A stretch of DNA of 64,000 bases. Origin: Haloferula luteola. GTDB taxonomy: Bacteria; Verrucomicrobiota; Verrucomicrobiia; Verrucomicrobiales; Akkermansiaceae. Each line of letters starts with the position of its first letter. Position 1 is the stretch's first letter. The position numbers and the translations under genes were made by a program. Below are positions 9,974 to 18,675 of the stretch, one piece after another. The notes under the pieces were generated by a model, which was given only the letters and a program-made list of their open reading frames with translations, made no database searches and had not been told where the DNA came from. The stretch spans positions 186,001 to 250,000 of the forward strand of contig NZ_JACHFD010000004.1 in NCBI RefSeq assembly GCF_014201715.1, in the 5' to 3' direction.

Positions 9974-10714
9974 ATGAAGCAAATGAAGACTCAGACAAAC
10001 AAGTTCGGTCAGCCGATCGGCGATCCATTGCTGAATTGGGCTTCGCCGATGTTTCCTCAAAACACTTCATTCGAAGGCCGAACGTGTTGGTTGGAACCAT
10101 TGGACCCTGATGCACATGCGGAGGGTTTGTATGCAGCTTGCAGCAAAGACCAGCGTGGAAGCAACTGGACGTATCTTCCCTACGGCCCTTTCGATTCTTT
10201 CGAAGATTATCGTGCTTGGCTGACCTCAATGAGTTCCCTCGACGACCCCCAGTTCTACGCGATTCGATCGAGGAGCACCGGGAATCCGGTGGGGCTGGCC
10301 AGCTATTTGAGTATTGATCCCGACAACGGATCCATTGAGGTTGGGCACATCCACTTTTCCGAATCCTTGAAGCAGAGCATCGCAGCCACCGAGGCCATGT
10401 ATCTGATGATGAAATCGGCCTTTTCCCTTGGGTATCGACGATATCAGTGGCGATGTGATGCACTGAATGCTCCATCTCGTTCTGCAGCGCAACGACTCGG
10501 ACTTTCCTTTGAAGGAATCTTCCGAAATGCAACGGTCTACAAGGGGCGAAATCGTGACACTGCTTGGTTTGCTGCCATTGATTCCGAATGGCCAAGCCTC
10601 GATGCCGCATTCTCAAGATGGCTTCATCCTGACAATTTTGATCGGGAAGGAAGGCAGGTTCTTTCCCTCCGTGAGCTAACACGGCCCATCTTGAAGAATG
10701 CCATCGAAGCTTAG
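9974..10714 (+). CDS. GNAT family N-acetyltransferase (RimJ/RimL-like)
   Basis: 246-residue acyltransferase. It follows the RimL-type plan: substrate part RTCWLEPLDPDAHAEGLYAAC, motif region NPVGLASYLSIDPDNGSIEVGHIHFSE, acetyl-CoA region TEAMYLMMKSAFSLGYRRYQWRCDALN, and SRSAAQRLGLSFEGIFRNATVYKGRNRDTAW at the end. Relatives acetylate protein N-termini, aminoglycoside-like compounds or small amines. The nucleotide composition is visibly less GC-rich than flanking chromosomal genes, in keeping with transfer. No partner gene is obvious; it lies 25 bp before an IS5-type transposase remnant on the other strand. ATG 9974 and ATG 9983 are both possible. Confidence 0.85.
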   Translation: MKQMKTQTNKFGQPIGDPLLNWASPMFPQNTSFEGRTCWLEPLDPDAHAEGLYAACSKDQRGSNWTYLPYGPFDSFEDYRAWLTSMSSLDDPQFYAIRSRSTGNPVGLASYLSIDPDNGSIEVGHIHFSESLKQSIAATEAMYLMMKSAFSLGYRRYQWRCDALNAPSRSAAQRLGLSFEGIFRNATVYKGRNRDTAWFAAIDSEWPSLDAAFSRWLHPDNFDREGRQVLSLRELTRPILKNAIEA

Positions 10715-10734
10715 TTAGGCGGTGTTTGAAAACC

Positions 10735-10881
10735 TCACAATGAGCGAATCCAATCGAGCACTGGCGCCAGGAAGATGGAATTGAAGCAAACCGTTGCAAG
10801 CTTGTCGTAGCGGGTCGAGATCCGACGCAGGCGCTTGATGCGTTGGATGAAGTTTACCACGTGGTGGCGCTTCCGGTAGTA
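10735..10881 (-). pseudogene. IS5-family (IS427-like) transposase C-terminal remnant
   Basis: Only the last 48 or so codons survive. They read YYRKRHHVVNFIQRIKRL, then RRISTRYDKLA and a hydrophobic tail, which is the conserved C-terminal block of IS5/IS427 transposases (the Y-R-R-x-x-V-E-N-x-F-x-R-I-K-x-F-R-x-I-A-T-R-Y-D pattern, here with N replacing E-N). The upstream sequence does not continue the family, so this is an inactive fragment. The flank just outside the stop, GGCGGTGTTTGAAAACC at 10718-10734, could be part of an old terminal inverted repeat. Confidence 0.75.
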
Positions 10882-10975
10882 GCTTTTTGGGCAAGGCGAT
10901 ACATCATCGCCTTGGGCTCGTCGCCCAGACCGTTGCTCCGACTGGAGCTTCCTTGCTCCAAAGAGATCGGACTCG

Positions 10976-11554
10976 TCAGAGTTGGCGGCCAGACTGGAGG
11001 CCGATGCCAATCAAATCAACGAGTCGTTTGGCGCTCGGCTCCCAACCTTCAGGCGTTCCAAAAGTCGCTACTCCGGCAACGGCGCACAGGAGGTCCATGG
11101 CTTCGACATTTGCCGCGAGATCTCCACTTTTCTTGGCGCAGGCAAGTAGGTCGGCCAAGGTCTCGACGAGAATCTCTGAATGGCTGGTGTCACGCTCTGT
11201 TCGTCCAGCGAGATTGCTCAGAATCTCCGCCATGATCTGCTTGTTCGCGAGGTAGTTGACGAACAGCAGCAGCCATTGATGGATGGCATCGAGAGGGGTT
11301 CGCTCGCGGGACAGCTTGGCTGCGGCTTCAACCAACTGGTCACGCTCTCGGCTGAATAAGGCGTCGATGAGCACACCTCGTGTCGGGAAATGCCGATAAA
11401 GGGTTCCAATGCCGACTCCCGCCGCACGGGCGATTTCTTCGAGGCTCGCCGCCGTGCCTTTCTTGTCGAAGACCTTCCGCGCAATCTTCAGCAGGTGCAG
11501 CCGGTTGCGCTCGGCGTCGGCCCTTGGTTTACGAGAGTGTTTGTTTTCTGGCAT
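10976..11554 (-). CDS. TetR-family transcriptional repressor
   Basis: 192 residues. The N-terminal helix-turn-helix is seen in LLKIARKVFDKKGTAASLEEIARAAGVGIGTLYRHFPTR (positions about 23-60), followed by an all-helical ligand domain typical of TetR regulators of reductases and efflux. It is divergent from the NmrA-type reductase at 11676; the 120 bp between them holds two adjacent palindromes at 11571-11588 and 11596-11609 that are likely its operators. It would then control both itself and the 11676-14563 gene series, probably in response to a reactive or aromatic compound. The ligand is unknown. Confidence 0.88.
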   Translation of the reverse strand: MPENKHSRKPRADAERNRLHLLKIARKVFDKKGTAASLEEIARAAGVGIGTLYRHFPTRGVLIDALFSRERDQLVEAAAKLSRERTPLDAIHQWLLLFVNYLANKQIMAEILSNLAGRTERDTSHSEILVETLADLLACAKKSGDLAANVEAMDLLCAVAGVATFGTPEGWEPSAKRLVDLIGIGLQSGRQL

Positions 11555-11570
11555 AAAATTCTTCTTGCAA

Positions 11571-11609
11571 AACGGAGGTTCCTCCGTTTCCTAAGCGGAG
11601 GAGCCTCCG
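11571..11609. promoter_or_regulatory. tandem palindromic operators for the divergent TetR
   Basis: AACGGAGG-TT-CCTCCGTT (11571-11588) is a perfect 8+8 palindrome. CGGAGG-AG-CCTCCG (11596-11609) repeats its core 25 bp away (start to start). They lie 17 and 42 bp upstream of the TetR start codon and 67-105 bp upstream of the divergent reductase. The shared CGGAGG/CCTCCG half-site suggests two repressor dimers side by side. Assignment to this TetR protein is inference from position. Confidence 0.65.
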
Positions 11610-11675
11610 GTTGTTCGGCGATCAACGAGGGCCGCAATCACAACTACGACATTAGGACAAATAAAGGCGAAAAAC

Positions 11676-12311
11676 ATGAAGGTGACCATCTTTGGCGGAA
11701 CAGGACGGACAGGCAAACCATTGATTGAGCGCGCGCTCCAGCAAGGAATGGATGTTACCGTGTTCGCGCGCCCGAGCACTCCGTTCGCCAATCCACGCGT
11801 TCGGGTCGTTCGGGGAGATCTGCTTGATCGCGACAGTTTGACGGAAGCGATCCGCGGGGCCGACGCGGTGCTATCGGCGCTCGGACCGACGAAGTTCAGA
11901 CATCCGAAGGATCAGCCGATTACTCGGGCCACCGATGCGATGATCTCTGTCATGAAACAAGAAGGCATACGCCGATTCATCTGTATTTCGACCGGCACGG
12001 CGCGTGATCCCCACGATGGCTTTGACTGGAAAATCCACCTGCCGGCACGGCTCATCAAGGTCATGATGCCGGCGGTTTATCGCGACATTGTTGGGCTGGC
12101 AGCCGCGGTCCGAGCCTCCCAGTTGGAGTGGACCATGGTGCGGGTAGCCTTTTTAAACGACCGGCCAGCAACCACGGCGCTGAACGTTGGCGTCTATGGC
12201 AGGACGCGCCATACCATCGCGATTTCCCGGGAAGATGTCGCACAGTTCATGTTGGATCAGATTTCCAGCCGCGAATTCATCCGAAAAACCCCGGGTATCA
12301 GTGCGAAGTAG
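11676..12311 (+). CDS. NAD(P)-binding NmrA/SDR-a-type oxidoreductase
   Basis: 211 residues, an atypical short-chain dehydrogenase with the Rossmann motif TIFGGTGRTGKPLIERAL at the start and FICISTGTARDP in the middle. There is no classical YxxxK pair, as expected for NmrA-like or flavin-reductase-like members. It is the first gene rightward from the TetR divergent promoter region and is followed 57 bp later by a classical SDR, DoxX and an epimerase-like gene, a probable operon for detoxification or redox stress. The substrate is unknown. Confidence 0.85.
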   Translation: MKVTIFGGTGRTGKPLIERALQQGMDVTVFARPSTPFANPRVRVVRGDLLDRDSLTEAIRGADAVLSALGPTKFRHPKDQPITRATDAMISVMKQEGIRRFICISTGTARDPHDGFDWKIHLPARLIKVMMPAVYRDIVGLAAAVRASQLEWTMVRVAFLNDRPATTALNVGVYGRTRHTIAISREDVAQFMLDQISSREFIRKTPGISAK

Positions 12312-12368
12312 AGCCGCGGATGAAATGAATCAAACAACATGATTTTGAACCTCAACCAAAGAAATACC

Positions 12369-13112
12369 ATGAACAGACTCGAAGGAAAAGTTGCCATTGT
12401 CACAGGAGCAGGGCGCGGCATCGGTCGCGCGACTGCCAAATTGTTCGCCGCGGAAGGCGCGAAGGTCGCGGTCGTTTCCCGGACGCCCGGGAATGTGGAC
12501 CAAGTTGTCGCGGATATTCGAGCGGCGGGCGGTACGGCTGTTGGTGTCGTTTGCGACATCAGCCAGCCCGATCAGCTCAAGGCGTCGGTGGAAAATGTGA
12601 TCTCGGCGTTCGGGGGAATCGATATCCTCGTAAACAATGCCTTCGATCCAAGCGCTCCGTTTTCCTCAATTATCGATCTCTCGGTCGAACAACTGCAGCG
12701 CAATTTCGAGATGGGACCGATCGCCTACCTCCGAATGATGCAAGCTTGCCATCCCCATCTGAAGTCGAGCGGTGCGGGACGCATCATCAACTTCGGCTCG
12801 ATGGCGGGGGTCATCGGTCTTGCCGGTTATGGCCCCTACAGCATGGCAAAAGAAGCCGTGCGCGCACTGACACGGACGGCCGCACGGGAATGGGCTGCCG
12901 ACAACATCACGGTGAACAATCTGCTGCCGGTGGCGGAAACGTGGGGCAAAGATGTCAAGGTGCCTCCGCCGTCCAACGCGCTCGCCCGTTATGGATCACC
13001 GGAGGAGGATATTGCTCCGGTCGTCCTGTTCTTGGCCTCCAAGGATGCTCAATTCCTTACGGGATACACACTCACCCCGGACGGTGGCGCGATCATCGAT
13101 AGCGCGCGCTGA
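12369..13112 (+). CDS. classical short-chain dehydrogenase/reductase
   Basis: 247 residues. The cofactor motif TGAGRGIG is at about residues 12-19, NNAF marks the central motif in DILVNNAFDPSAP, catalytic Ser lies in IINFGSMAG, and the YxxxK pair is in GPYSMAKEA. The basic residue after the first beta strand region (VVSRTPGN) favours NADP(H). ATG 12369 was chosen over an in-frame ATG at 12339 because it gives the standard N-terminus MNRLEGKVAIVTG. It sits in the TetR-linked series, and substrate cannot be predicted. Confidence 0.9.
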   Translation: MNRLEGKVAIVTGAGRGIGRATAKLFAAEGAKVAVVSRTPGNVDQVVADIRAAGGTAVGVVCDISQPDQLKASVENVISAFGGIDILVNNAFDPSAPFSSIIDLSVEQLQRNFEMGPIAYLRMMQACHPHLKSSGAGRIINFGSMAGVIGLAGYGPYSMAKEAVRALTRTAAREWAADNITVNNLLPVAETWGKDVKVPPPSNALARYGSPEEDIAPVVLFLASKDAQFLTGYTLTPDGGAIIDSAR

Positions 13113-13154
13113 GCCGGGCGAGGTAAGAACATGTCTAAAACGAAAGAACTCACC

Positions 13155-13580
13155 ATGAACATCACTTCGCCTCGCGTGGGCGCCGCTTCCACCAACAGGT
13201 TCAACGTTGGCCTTTGGATCATCCAGATCCTATTGGCACTCGCATTTGGCCTTGCGGGCGTAATGAAGCTGACTCAGCCGATCGCCGAACTTGCCAGAAA
13301 TCTGGGGTGGCCGGGAGTTGTTCCGCTCGCACTCGTGCGATTCATAGGAGCGGCCGAGTTCGCGGCGGCCATCGGCCTGGTGGCGGCCGCGGCCACTCGC
13401 ATTCGTCCGTCACTTACGCCGTTGGCGGCTGTGGGACTCGTTCTCGTCATGATTTCCGCGTTCCTCTTCCACAGCGTGCGAGGGGAAATGAAGGCGCTTC
13501 CGCTGAATCTCATCCTTGGGACCATGGCAGCGTTCGTCGCGTGGGGGCGCTCGAAAAAGGTCCCTATTTCCGGCCGCTAA
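13155..13580 (+). CDS. DoxX-family membrane protein
   Basis: 141 residues with four predicted membrane segments: WIIQILLALAFGLAGVMKL, ALVRFIGAAEFAAAIGLVAA, LTPLAAVGLVLVMISAFLF and LILGTMAAFVAWG. The motif LAFGLAGVMKL and the RFIGAAEF segment are typical of DoxX/YphA proteins, inner-membrane proteins linked to redox homeostasis and thiol stress. An in-frame ATG at 13131 would add eight residues. It is embedded between two oxidoreductase genes in the island, in the same direction, which fits a role in the same oxidative or electrophile response. Confidence 0.85.
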   Translation: MNITSPRVGAASTNRFNVGLWIIQILLALAFGLAGVMKLTQPIAELARNLGWPGVVPLALVRFIGAAEFAAAIGLVAAAATRIRPSLTPLAAVGLVLVMISAFLFHSVRGEMKALPLNLILGTMAAFVAWGRSKKVPISGR

Positions 13581-13621
13581 AAAACGATCGCACGAGAGTT
13601 CAGCCAAACGATTCTCTATTT

Positions 13622-14563
13622 ATGGCACTTCATGTCATCGTGGGAGCGAGTTCTGTAGGCGTCGCCGTGGCCAAGCAACTGGCGCATCGAGGCGAGGAAG
13701 TTCGTCTGGTGACCCGCAGCGGCAAGGGGCCTGAGATTCCCCAGGTTCGACGAATCCCCGCCGACGTTACCGACAGCGAACGACTGTGTGACATTTCGAC
13801 GGGCGCTACGGCGCTCTATAATTGCGCAAGCCCGGCCTACGATCGCTGGCCGACGGACTGGCCGCCGTTGGCTTCCGCGTTTTTGATCGCGGCGGAGCGC
13901 ACTGGCGCGGTGCTCGCCAGTTACAGCAATGTTTATGGTTATGGCCCGGTTAGCGGGTTGATGACCGAGGAAACACCGCTTGCCGCCACCCATCCGAAGC
14001 TCCGCGTTCGAGCCGACATGTGGAGGGAAGCGCTTGAGCGTCACAGCTCCGGTCGCCTGCGCACGGTCGAAGTTCGTTCAACGGATCATATCCAGCCGAA
14101 TTCCATGTTCGCATTGGCTCTGTGCAAACCGCTGCTCGCAGGAAAGCGAGCCGTGTCGCCCGTACCGCTCGACGTTCCGCGCAGTTGGACCTCGGTTAAC
14201 GACGCTGCCAAATTGCTGGTGGCCGTCGCAAGCAAACCGGAGACGTGGGGCCAGGCATGGCATACCCCGACACAAGAACCCATGACGGCGCGCGAATTGC
14301 TCAACCAATTCGTGAACGCAAATGGACTAGAGGCTCCGAGGGTGACCGTAATTCCGTATCCGGTGCTGCGGACAGCAGGCATATTCGTCCCGATGCTGCG
14401 CGAGCTACGATCAACACACTATCAGTTCGACCGGCCGTTTCTGATGGACTCCAGCAAGGCAACAGCAGCCATCGGCATGCACGCCGAGCCGATTGTCGAG
14501 ACCCTGCGAGAAACTGCGCGGATACTGTCGGATGCCAACCGCGTCGACAATGGACGAGGTTAG
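13622..14563 (+). CDS. NAD-dependent epimerase/dehydratase-like protein
   Basis: 313 residues of the extended SDR type. The Rossmann start is MALHVIVGASSVGVAVAKQL, and LASYSNVYGYGPVSG places a catalytic-like tyrosine (NVYGYG, the usual xxYG motif) without a clear following lysine three residues on. The latter half (PLDVPRSWTSVNDAAKLLV) resembles NAD-dependent epimerases acting on nucleotide sugars or aldehydes. The start at 13622 gives the Rossmann motif at the N-terminus; longer upstream reading is shadow of the DoxX gene. It ends the plus-strand series and is followed by transposase debris. Confidence 0.85.
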   Translation: MALHVIVGASSVGVAVAKQLAHRGEEVRLVTRSGKGPEIPQVRRIPADVTDSERLCDISTGATALYNCASPAYDRWPTDWPPLASAFLIAAERTGAVLASYSNVYGYGPVSGLMTEETPLAATHPKLRVRADMWREALERHSSGRLRTVEVRSTDHIQPNSMFALALCKPLLAGKRAVSPVPLDVPRSWTSVNDAAKLLVAVASKPETWGQAWHTPTQEPMTARELLNQFVNANGLEAPRVTVIPYPVLRTAGIFVPMLRELRSTHYQFDRPFLMDSSKATAAIGMHAEPIVETLRETARILSDANRVDNGRG

Positions 14564-14654
14564 TGAGAGGGCCGTTACCCTCGCTCCTTCCGCAACAGGC
14601 ACCCTAACATCCTGTTGGAAAACGTCGAGCCATTGGGCAGTCTTCATTCCGAGC

Positions 14655-15080
14655 ATGTTTGAATCCCGCGACACCCCCGCCGAGGGCCAGCTGGAGTTCT
14701 GGATCGAGATCCGCCGCCTGCCTACGGCTATCGCCAGCACCTTCTACCGCAACCTCGGCATCGACTTGAGCGTGATCGAGGCCAACGCGTCGTTGCGCGA
14801 TCTGGTCCACCGCAACACCGAGGAGCAGTATTGGGAGTATATGAAACGGCTCGCCGCCGAGGAGGGCATCGACCCCGGCGACACGAAGGCTGTGCGCCGT
14901 TTCGACAAGATGCGCAAGAGTCGCAGGACGAACATCGCGGAGTGAGTCAACCCGCGTGATCCGGATGCCAAGGTGGGCATGACCAAACACGGGGCCTGTG
15001 AAATGATCTACACGCCCGAGCACGTCATCGATCCGGATACGGGAGTCATCGTAGCCGCGGAGGTGCGCCTCGGCGACCAG
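14655..15080 (+). pseudogene. degenerate transposase (IS1182/IS4-like DDE group)
   Basis: One frame shows transposase-like text broken by a TGA at 14943-14945. The N-terminal part has GQLEFWIEIRRLPTAIASTFYRNL; after the stop come NPRDPDAKVGMTKHG and TPEHVIDPDTGVIVAAEV, which match the conserved block around the first DDE aspartate in IS1182-type transposases (pattern DPDAxIxKMKDGxxxLAYKAEHxVDLDTGxVVAAE). The middle and C-terminal thirds are missing. It ends where the Rieske gene begins on the other strand and marks a recombination scar inside the island. Confidence 0.7.
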
Positions 15081-15166
15081 GATCTCGCCGTGAGGGTACT
15101 GGCGACCGGCGAGGTTCCTGCCTTGGATCATCAATCGGCAATCCATTCGATGCTGATGCATGGGAA

Positions 15167-16972
15167 TCACTCCTCGTCTCGAGCCATTTCTCCCCGATGA
15201 AGTGCGAGCGCGCTTCGTGGGGACTGCTGCCGCGTGCGGGCTGTCGGGCAGTGTGCCGCGAGGTGGCGAGCTGCTCCAGCGAGAAGCAGTGCCCTGTCTT
15301 TGACATCGGCAACGTCGCGTGAAAGCTGATACGCGGCCTCGATCGCCTGAAGCTTGTGAAAATCCAGATCCTCCCGAATCGTCGCCCACGCGAGACAGTC
15401 GGTCAGCTTTTCGATCGAGCCGCCTCCTCTCACCCAGGCAACCACCGACGCAACCACCTTGCGCGGGTGGGGAGCCCGGTCCATCATTTCGAGGATGTGA
15501 TCGAGAATATCAGGGGCCGCCGCGTGCGGGTCGGCATCCGTCTTGGGATAAACCCCCGGCGGTACGTTGAGGAAGCGGTCCTGAAAGACGGCCATCGCTC
15601 CGTGCAGGATCGCCGGCAGCAACTCCGCTGTGGGTGCCCGCTTGAGCGACTGCACGACAGCGTTGGCATAGGTGAACGTGTGCACGGGACCGAACCAGTC
15701 GCCCAACTCGTTCGACGGGGAAAAATGGGCAAGCCGCCAGGCGGCTGCGAGCGCGACCTCGCGGGCGAGTGACTCGGGGTCGGCCTGCGCCTGGAGCGCC
15801 GAAACGATTGCGTCGAGAATCGCCTGATAGTCGCCACCGAGCAGAACGTCCCGCAATCCGTCCGGGACGGCACCGCGACCGGGCTCCACCTTTTTCACGG
15901 AGGATTCCGCGGCGCGGATGGCGCTGATCAGGTCAAACGGATTTCGCCACGAACCGCTGTCCTCCTCCCCCCGACCCGCGACGGCTTCTGGCACCAGCAA
16001 CGGAAGTAGCTGTGGCCAGACGTCCGGCGCTCCCTCCGTCGTGAGAATCTCGCCGAGTTCGAGCGCTTTGTTTGCAAAGTCATACAGATGCCCCGTGTCG
16101 AGGTAGACGCGCTGCAGGATCGCGCTTGAAAGTGTCCTCTGGCGATCGGACTGGTCGCGACAAAGCCGGTTGGCGGTCAACAAGGCCCGCTCCGCGCCGT
16201 CGAGATGACGCATGAGGACGAACTCACGAAACCAATCCTGCAGTCGCCCGAGCGATTCGTCCGCGCCGGTCAATGCCCCGCGTTCACGACGGTGGGGACG
16301 GCCGGCACAATTGGCCGCGAGCTGCCGCGATGCCCAGCACAGTCCGTAGATCCGTGTTCTCTCGGAGAGAATCGGGTCGAGTCGTCCCATTAGGGCAATC
16401 AGTGTCATCCCATCGGCCCACGCCTCATGGTTTTCGCATCCGAAGTTCACCAGCTCACGGAGAATCTCCACGACGGGCACGCCCAACTTGAGTAGGCCGA
16501 CAATGCCCTTGGCCTGGAGAAGACTGAGGTTCTGCTCCAGGCCCCGGCGGAGCCGCGCCCGGTAGTAGGCTTCCGTCGGCATGGCATCGGGCTCGTCGCT
16601 CACCTCGATCACGCCGTTTTCCTCCCGGACGGCAAAGGTGGGAATGTCGTCCGCGTAGAGGTCGAACGCGCAGCCACCCTTCAGCGCAAAGCGCGCATGA
16701 TGCCAGTGGCAGGTCAGGATACCTTCGTGGACGCTGCCCTGGTCCAGCGGAAAGCCCATGTGGGGACAACGGTTGTCGACCGCCTGCGGATCTCCGTGAT
16801 TCCAGAAGACGGCGATCCTGCGATCCCGCCCCTGCACGGTCACGACGTTCCGTTGCCTCAAATCTTCGCGTGTTCCAACCCTTATCCAGTGCATGATTCG
16901 AAAGTGATTCTCGTTCTCCGTCAGCGTCCCCATATCGATCACGAAACGATCCTTTACGTAGCTCTTGAGCAT
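15167..16972 (-). CDS. 601-residue Rieske 2Fe-2S protein with large helical C-terminal domain
   Basis: The N-terminal Rieske domain (about residues 27-125) has C69/H71 in RCPHMGFPLDQG and C88/H91 in LTCHWHHARFALKGG. Past residue 140 there is a long helical, non-membrane region of about 450 residues with several Ala/Leu-rich segments, for example DYQAILDAIVSALQAQADPESLAREVALAAAW, and no mononuclear iron site typical of ring-hydroxylating oxygenases. The function is unknown; an electron-transfer module fused to a helical-repeat sensor or catalytic domain is possible. Starts at 16972, 16933 and 16894 are all plausible; the last begins directly at the Rieske domain. The neighbours are an SDR upstream and transposase debris downstream. 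Confidence 0.8.
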   Translation of the reverse strand: MLKSYVKDRFVIDMGTLTENENHFRIMHWIRVGTREDLRQRNVVTVQGRDRRIAVFWNHGDPQAVDNRCPHMGFPLDQGSVHEGILTCHWHHARFALKGGCAFDLYADDIPTFAVREENGVIEVSDEPDAMPTEAYYRARLRRGLEQNLSLLQAKGIVGLLKLGVPVVEILRELVNFGCENHEAWADGMTLIALMGRLDPILSERTRIYGLCWASRQLAANCAGRPHRRERGALTGADESLGRLQDWFREFVLMRHLDGAERALLTANRLCRDQSDRQRTLSSAILQRVYLDTGHLYDFANKALELGEILTTEGAPDVWPQLLPLLVPEAVAGRGEEDSGSWRNPFDLISAIRAAESSVKKVEPGRGAVPDGLRDVLLGGDYQAILDAIVSALQAQADPESLAREVALAAAWRLAHFSPSNELGDWFGPVHTFTYANAVVQSLKRAPTAELLPAILHGAMAVFQDRFLNVPPGVYPKTDADPHAAAPDILDHILEMMDRAPHPRKVVASVVAWVRGGGSIEKLTDCLAWATIREDLDFHKLQAIEAAYQLSRDVADVKDRALLLAGAARHLAAHCPTARTRQQSPRSALALHRGEMARDEE

Positions 16973-17058
16973 GCGCTCGTGGGCTGCCAGGTCGCCACCC
17001 CTGCGGCTTTGAGGAATATGCGGTGTGAGATGTTCATGTGTGATTTGCTGATGGCGGC

Positions 17059-17805
17059 TTACAAGGGTTGTCGCGTTGGCCGGAACAGGATTTCATTCAC
17101 GTCCACATCCTCCGGCTGACTGATGGCGAAAGCGACCATTCGGGCAAATGAGTCCGCCGGGATGGCGATCTCATCGACGATTTCCTGCGTGCCCTGCGCA
17201 ATGTCCTTCTCGCTGATGTGTTCCAGCAGTTCCGTGGCGACAGCACCGGGTGAAATGACCGTCGTGCGGATGTTGTAGGGCTTCACTTCCTGTCGCAATC
17301 CTTCGGAGAGCGCGCGCACGGCAAACTTCGTCGCACAGTAAACAGCGGCCGCCGGGCCTACCGTGTGTCCGTAAACCGATGAAACGTTGATGATGTGCCC
17401 GCCTTTCTGTTCCCTCATGTGCGGCAACGCTGCGGCGATGCCGTAAAGCACACCCTTGAAGTTCACGTCGATCATTTGATCCCACTCGTCGACCTTGAGG
17501 CGCTCGAGTGGCGCGAGCGGCATCACTCCGGCATTGTTGAGGATCACGTCAACGCGCCCGAACTTCTGCACGGCGGCATCCACCAGAGCTTTCACCTGCT
17601 CGCGATCGCTGACATCGCAGGCGACGGGCATCGCCTTGCCACCCTTGGCTGTCAATTCATCTGCCAATCCTTTGAGCCGGTCCACGCGCCGCGCGCCCAG
17701 CACGACGGTGGCACCTCCCGCGGACAAATGCCGCGCGGTCGCTTCGCCCAATCCGCTGCTCGCGCCGGTGATGACCACTACTTTTCCTTCAATATTGGTA
17801 TTCAT
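17059..17805 (-). CDS. classical short-chain dehydrogenase/reductase
   Basis: 248 residues, closely following the NADP-dependent SDR plan: [19 protein letters not shown] at the start, [10 protein letters not shown] in the centre, Ser in INVSSVYG, and [18 protein letters not shown] carrying YxxxK. The C-terminal [21 protein letters not shown] and [16 protein letters not shown] match a widespread subgroup of unknown substrate often found with aldo-keto reductases. Upstream (to 17986) is about 180 bp without a gene, probably its promoter region; GGAAA-type ribosome site precedes the ATG. Confidence 0.9.
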   Translation of the reverse strand: MNTNIEGKVVVITGASSGLGEATARHLSAGGATVVLGARRVDRLKGLADELTAKGGKAMPVACDVSDREQVKALVDAAVQKFGRVDVILNNAGVMPLAPLERLKVDEWDQMIDVNFKGVLYGIAAALPHMREQKGGHIINVSSVYGHTVGPAAAVYCATKFAVRALSEGLRQEVKPYNIRTTVISPGAVATELLEHISEKDIAQGTQEIVDEIAIPADSFARMVAFAISQPEDVDVNEILFRPTRQPL

Positions 17806-17986
17806 AAGGTTTCCTTTCTAGTTTCACTAGTCCTTCGTGTTGCTCGCCCGGCTCGATCTTGACGGTTGCGGAACGGGCGGGGGCAGCGATCATCTCGCTG
17901 GAATAGGGACTGCCATGGTGCTTCGCCCGTCCACGCCGGGTCGCTGGAGGAAGGCTGAGAATACTCCCGCGAAGAACATGATCGTC

Positions 17987-18553
17987 TCATGACAGGGTTC
18001 TGATGGTCTTTGCGGGGATTCCGCCCACGATGGTGTTGTCGAGAACGTCTTTGGTGACAACTGCGCCAGCCGCCACAATGGCGTTCTCGCCAATGGTCAC
18101 GCCCTGGAGGATCGTGGCGTTGGCGCCAATCCATGCGTTTCTCTTGATGTGAATGGGAGCCACGGTCAGCGAGTGCCTGTCGCAAGAAGAAACCGGGTGA
18201 CCTTCGGTAAGCAGGCTGACTTTCGGTGCGATGAAGACCCCGTCGTCGAGGGTGATGCCCCCAAAATCCAGAAACACGCAGTCGAAATTGATGAAGACGT
18301 TCTTTCCAATTGTCGTATGCTTCCCGAAGTTGATGTGGAATGGGGGGAAGATGGCGCTGCATCTGTCGAACTCTTTGCCGGTGATCCGACTCAACAGTTC
18401 GCGGATCTCATCCGGATCGGCGGAACGATTCAATTGCAGGAGCAAGGCCCTCGTAGCGAATGAGGCCTCACGGAGGCTTGGGTATTCGGGATCATCGAAA
18501 CGAATGGTCTCACCGTTCCGAAGCCGACTGAAAATATCGTCTTCTTGTTTCAA
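17987..18553 (-). CDS. maltose/galactoside O-acetyltransferase-like (left-handed beta-helix)
   Basis: 188 residues. A helical N-terminal MacT-like segment (about 1-60) is followed by hexapeptide repeats: [37 protein letters not shown], and [29 protein letters not shown]. The catalytic-type His is in TEGHPV and the C-terminal VGGIPAKTI loop is typical of sugar O-acetyltransferases using acetyl-CoA. The protein acts in the cytoplasm as a trimer in known relatives. It lies between two oxidoreductases in the island, without obvious operon partners; the acceptor is unknown. Confidence 0.9.
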   Translation of the reverse strand: MKQEDDIFSRLRNGETIRFDDPEYPSLREASFATRALLLQLNRSADPDEIRELLSRITGKEFDRCSAIFPPFHINFGKHTTIGKNVFINFDCVFLDFGGITLDDGVFIAPKVSLLTEGHPVSSCDRHSLTVAPIHIKRNAWIGANATILQGVTIGENAIVAAGAVVTKDVLDNTIVGGIPAKTIRTLS

Positions 18554-18675
18554 GATGATGGAAATCTGAGAAGCCCTTGGATTGACCTATTCTCGATATT
18601 ATTCATCGCCAATCTGGTCCGTCCATACGACTGAATCACCATCAAGCGACTCCTGAATGGCAGGATGGCTCGTGG

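Noticed and set aside
10714..10720. GTTAGGC after the GNAT gene, resembling an integron attC core site
   Set aside because: No paired inverse core, no attC-like hairpin and no integron integrase; it adjoins an IS5-type remnant.
14604..15389. 261-codon minus-strand open frame
   Set aside because: No family-like text; it covers the transposase remnant on the plus strand and part of the Rieske gene in another frame.
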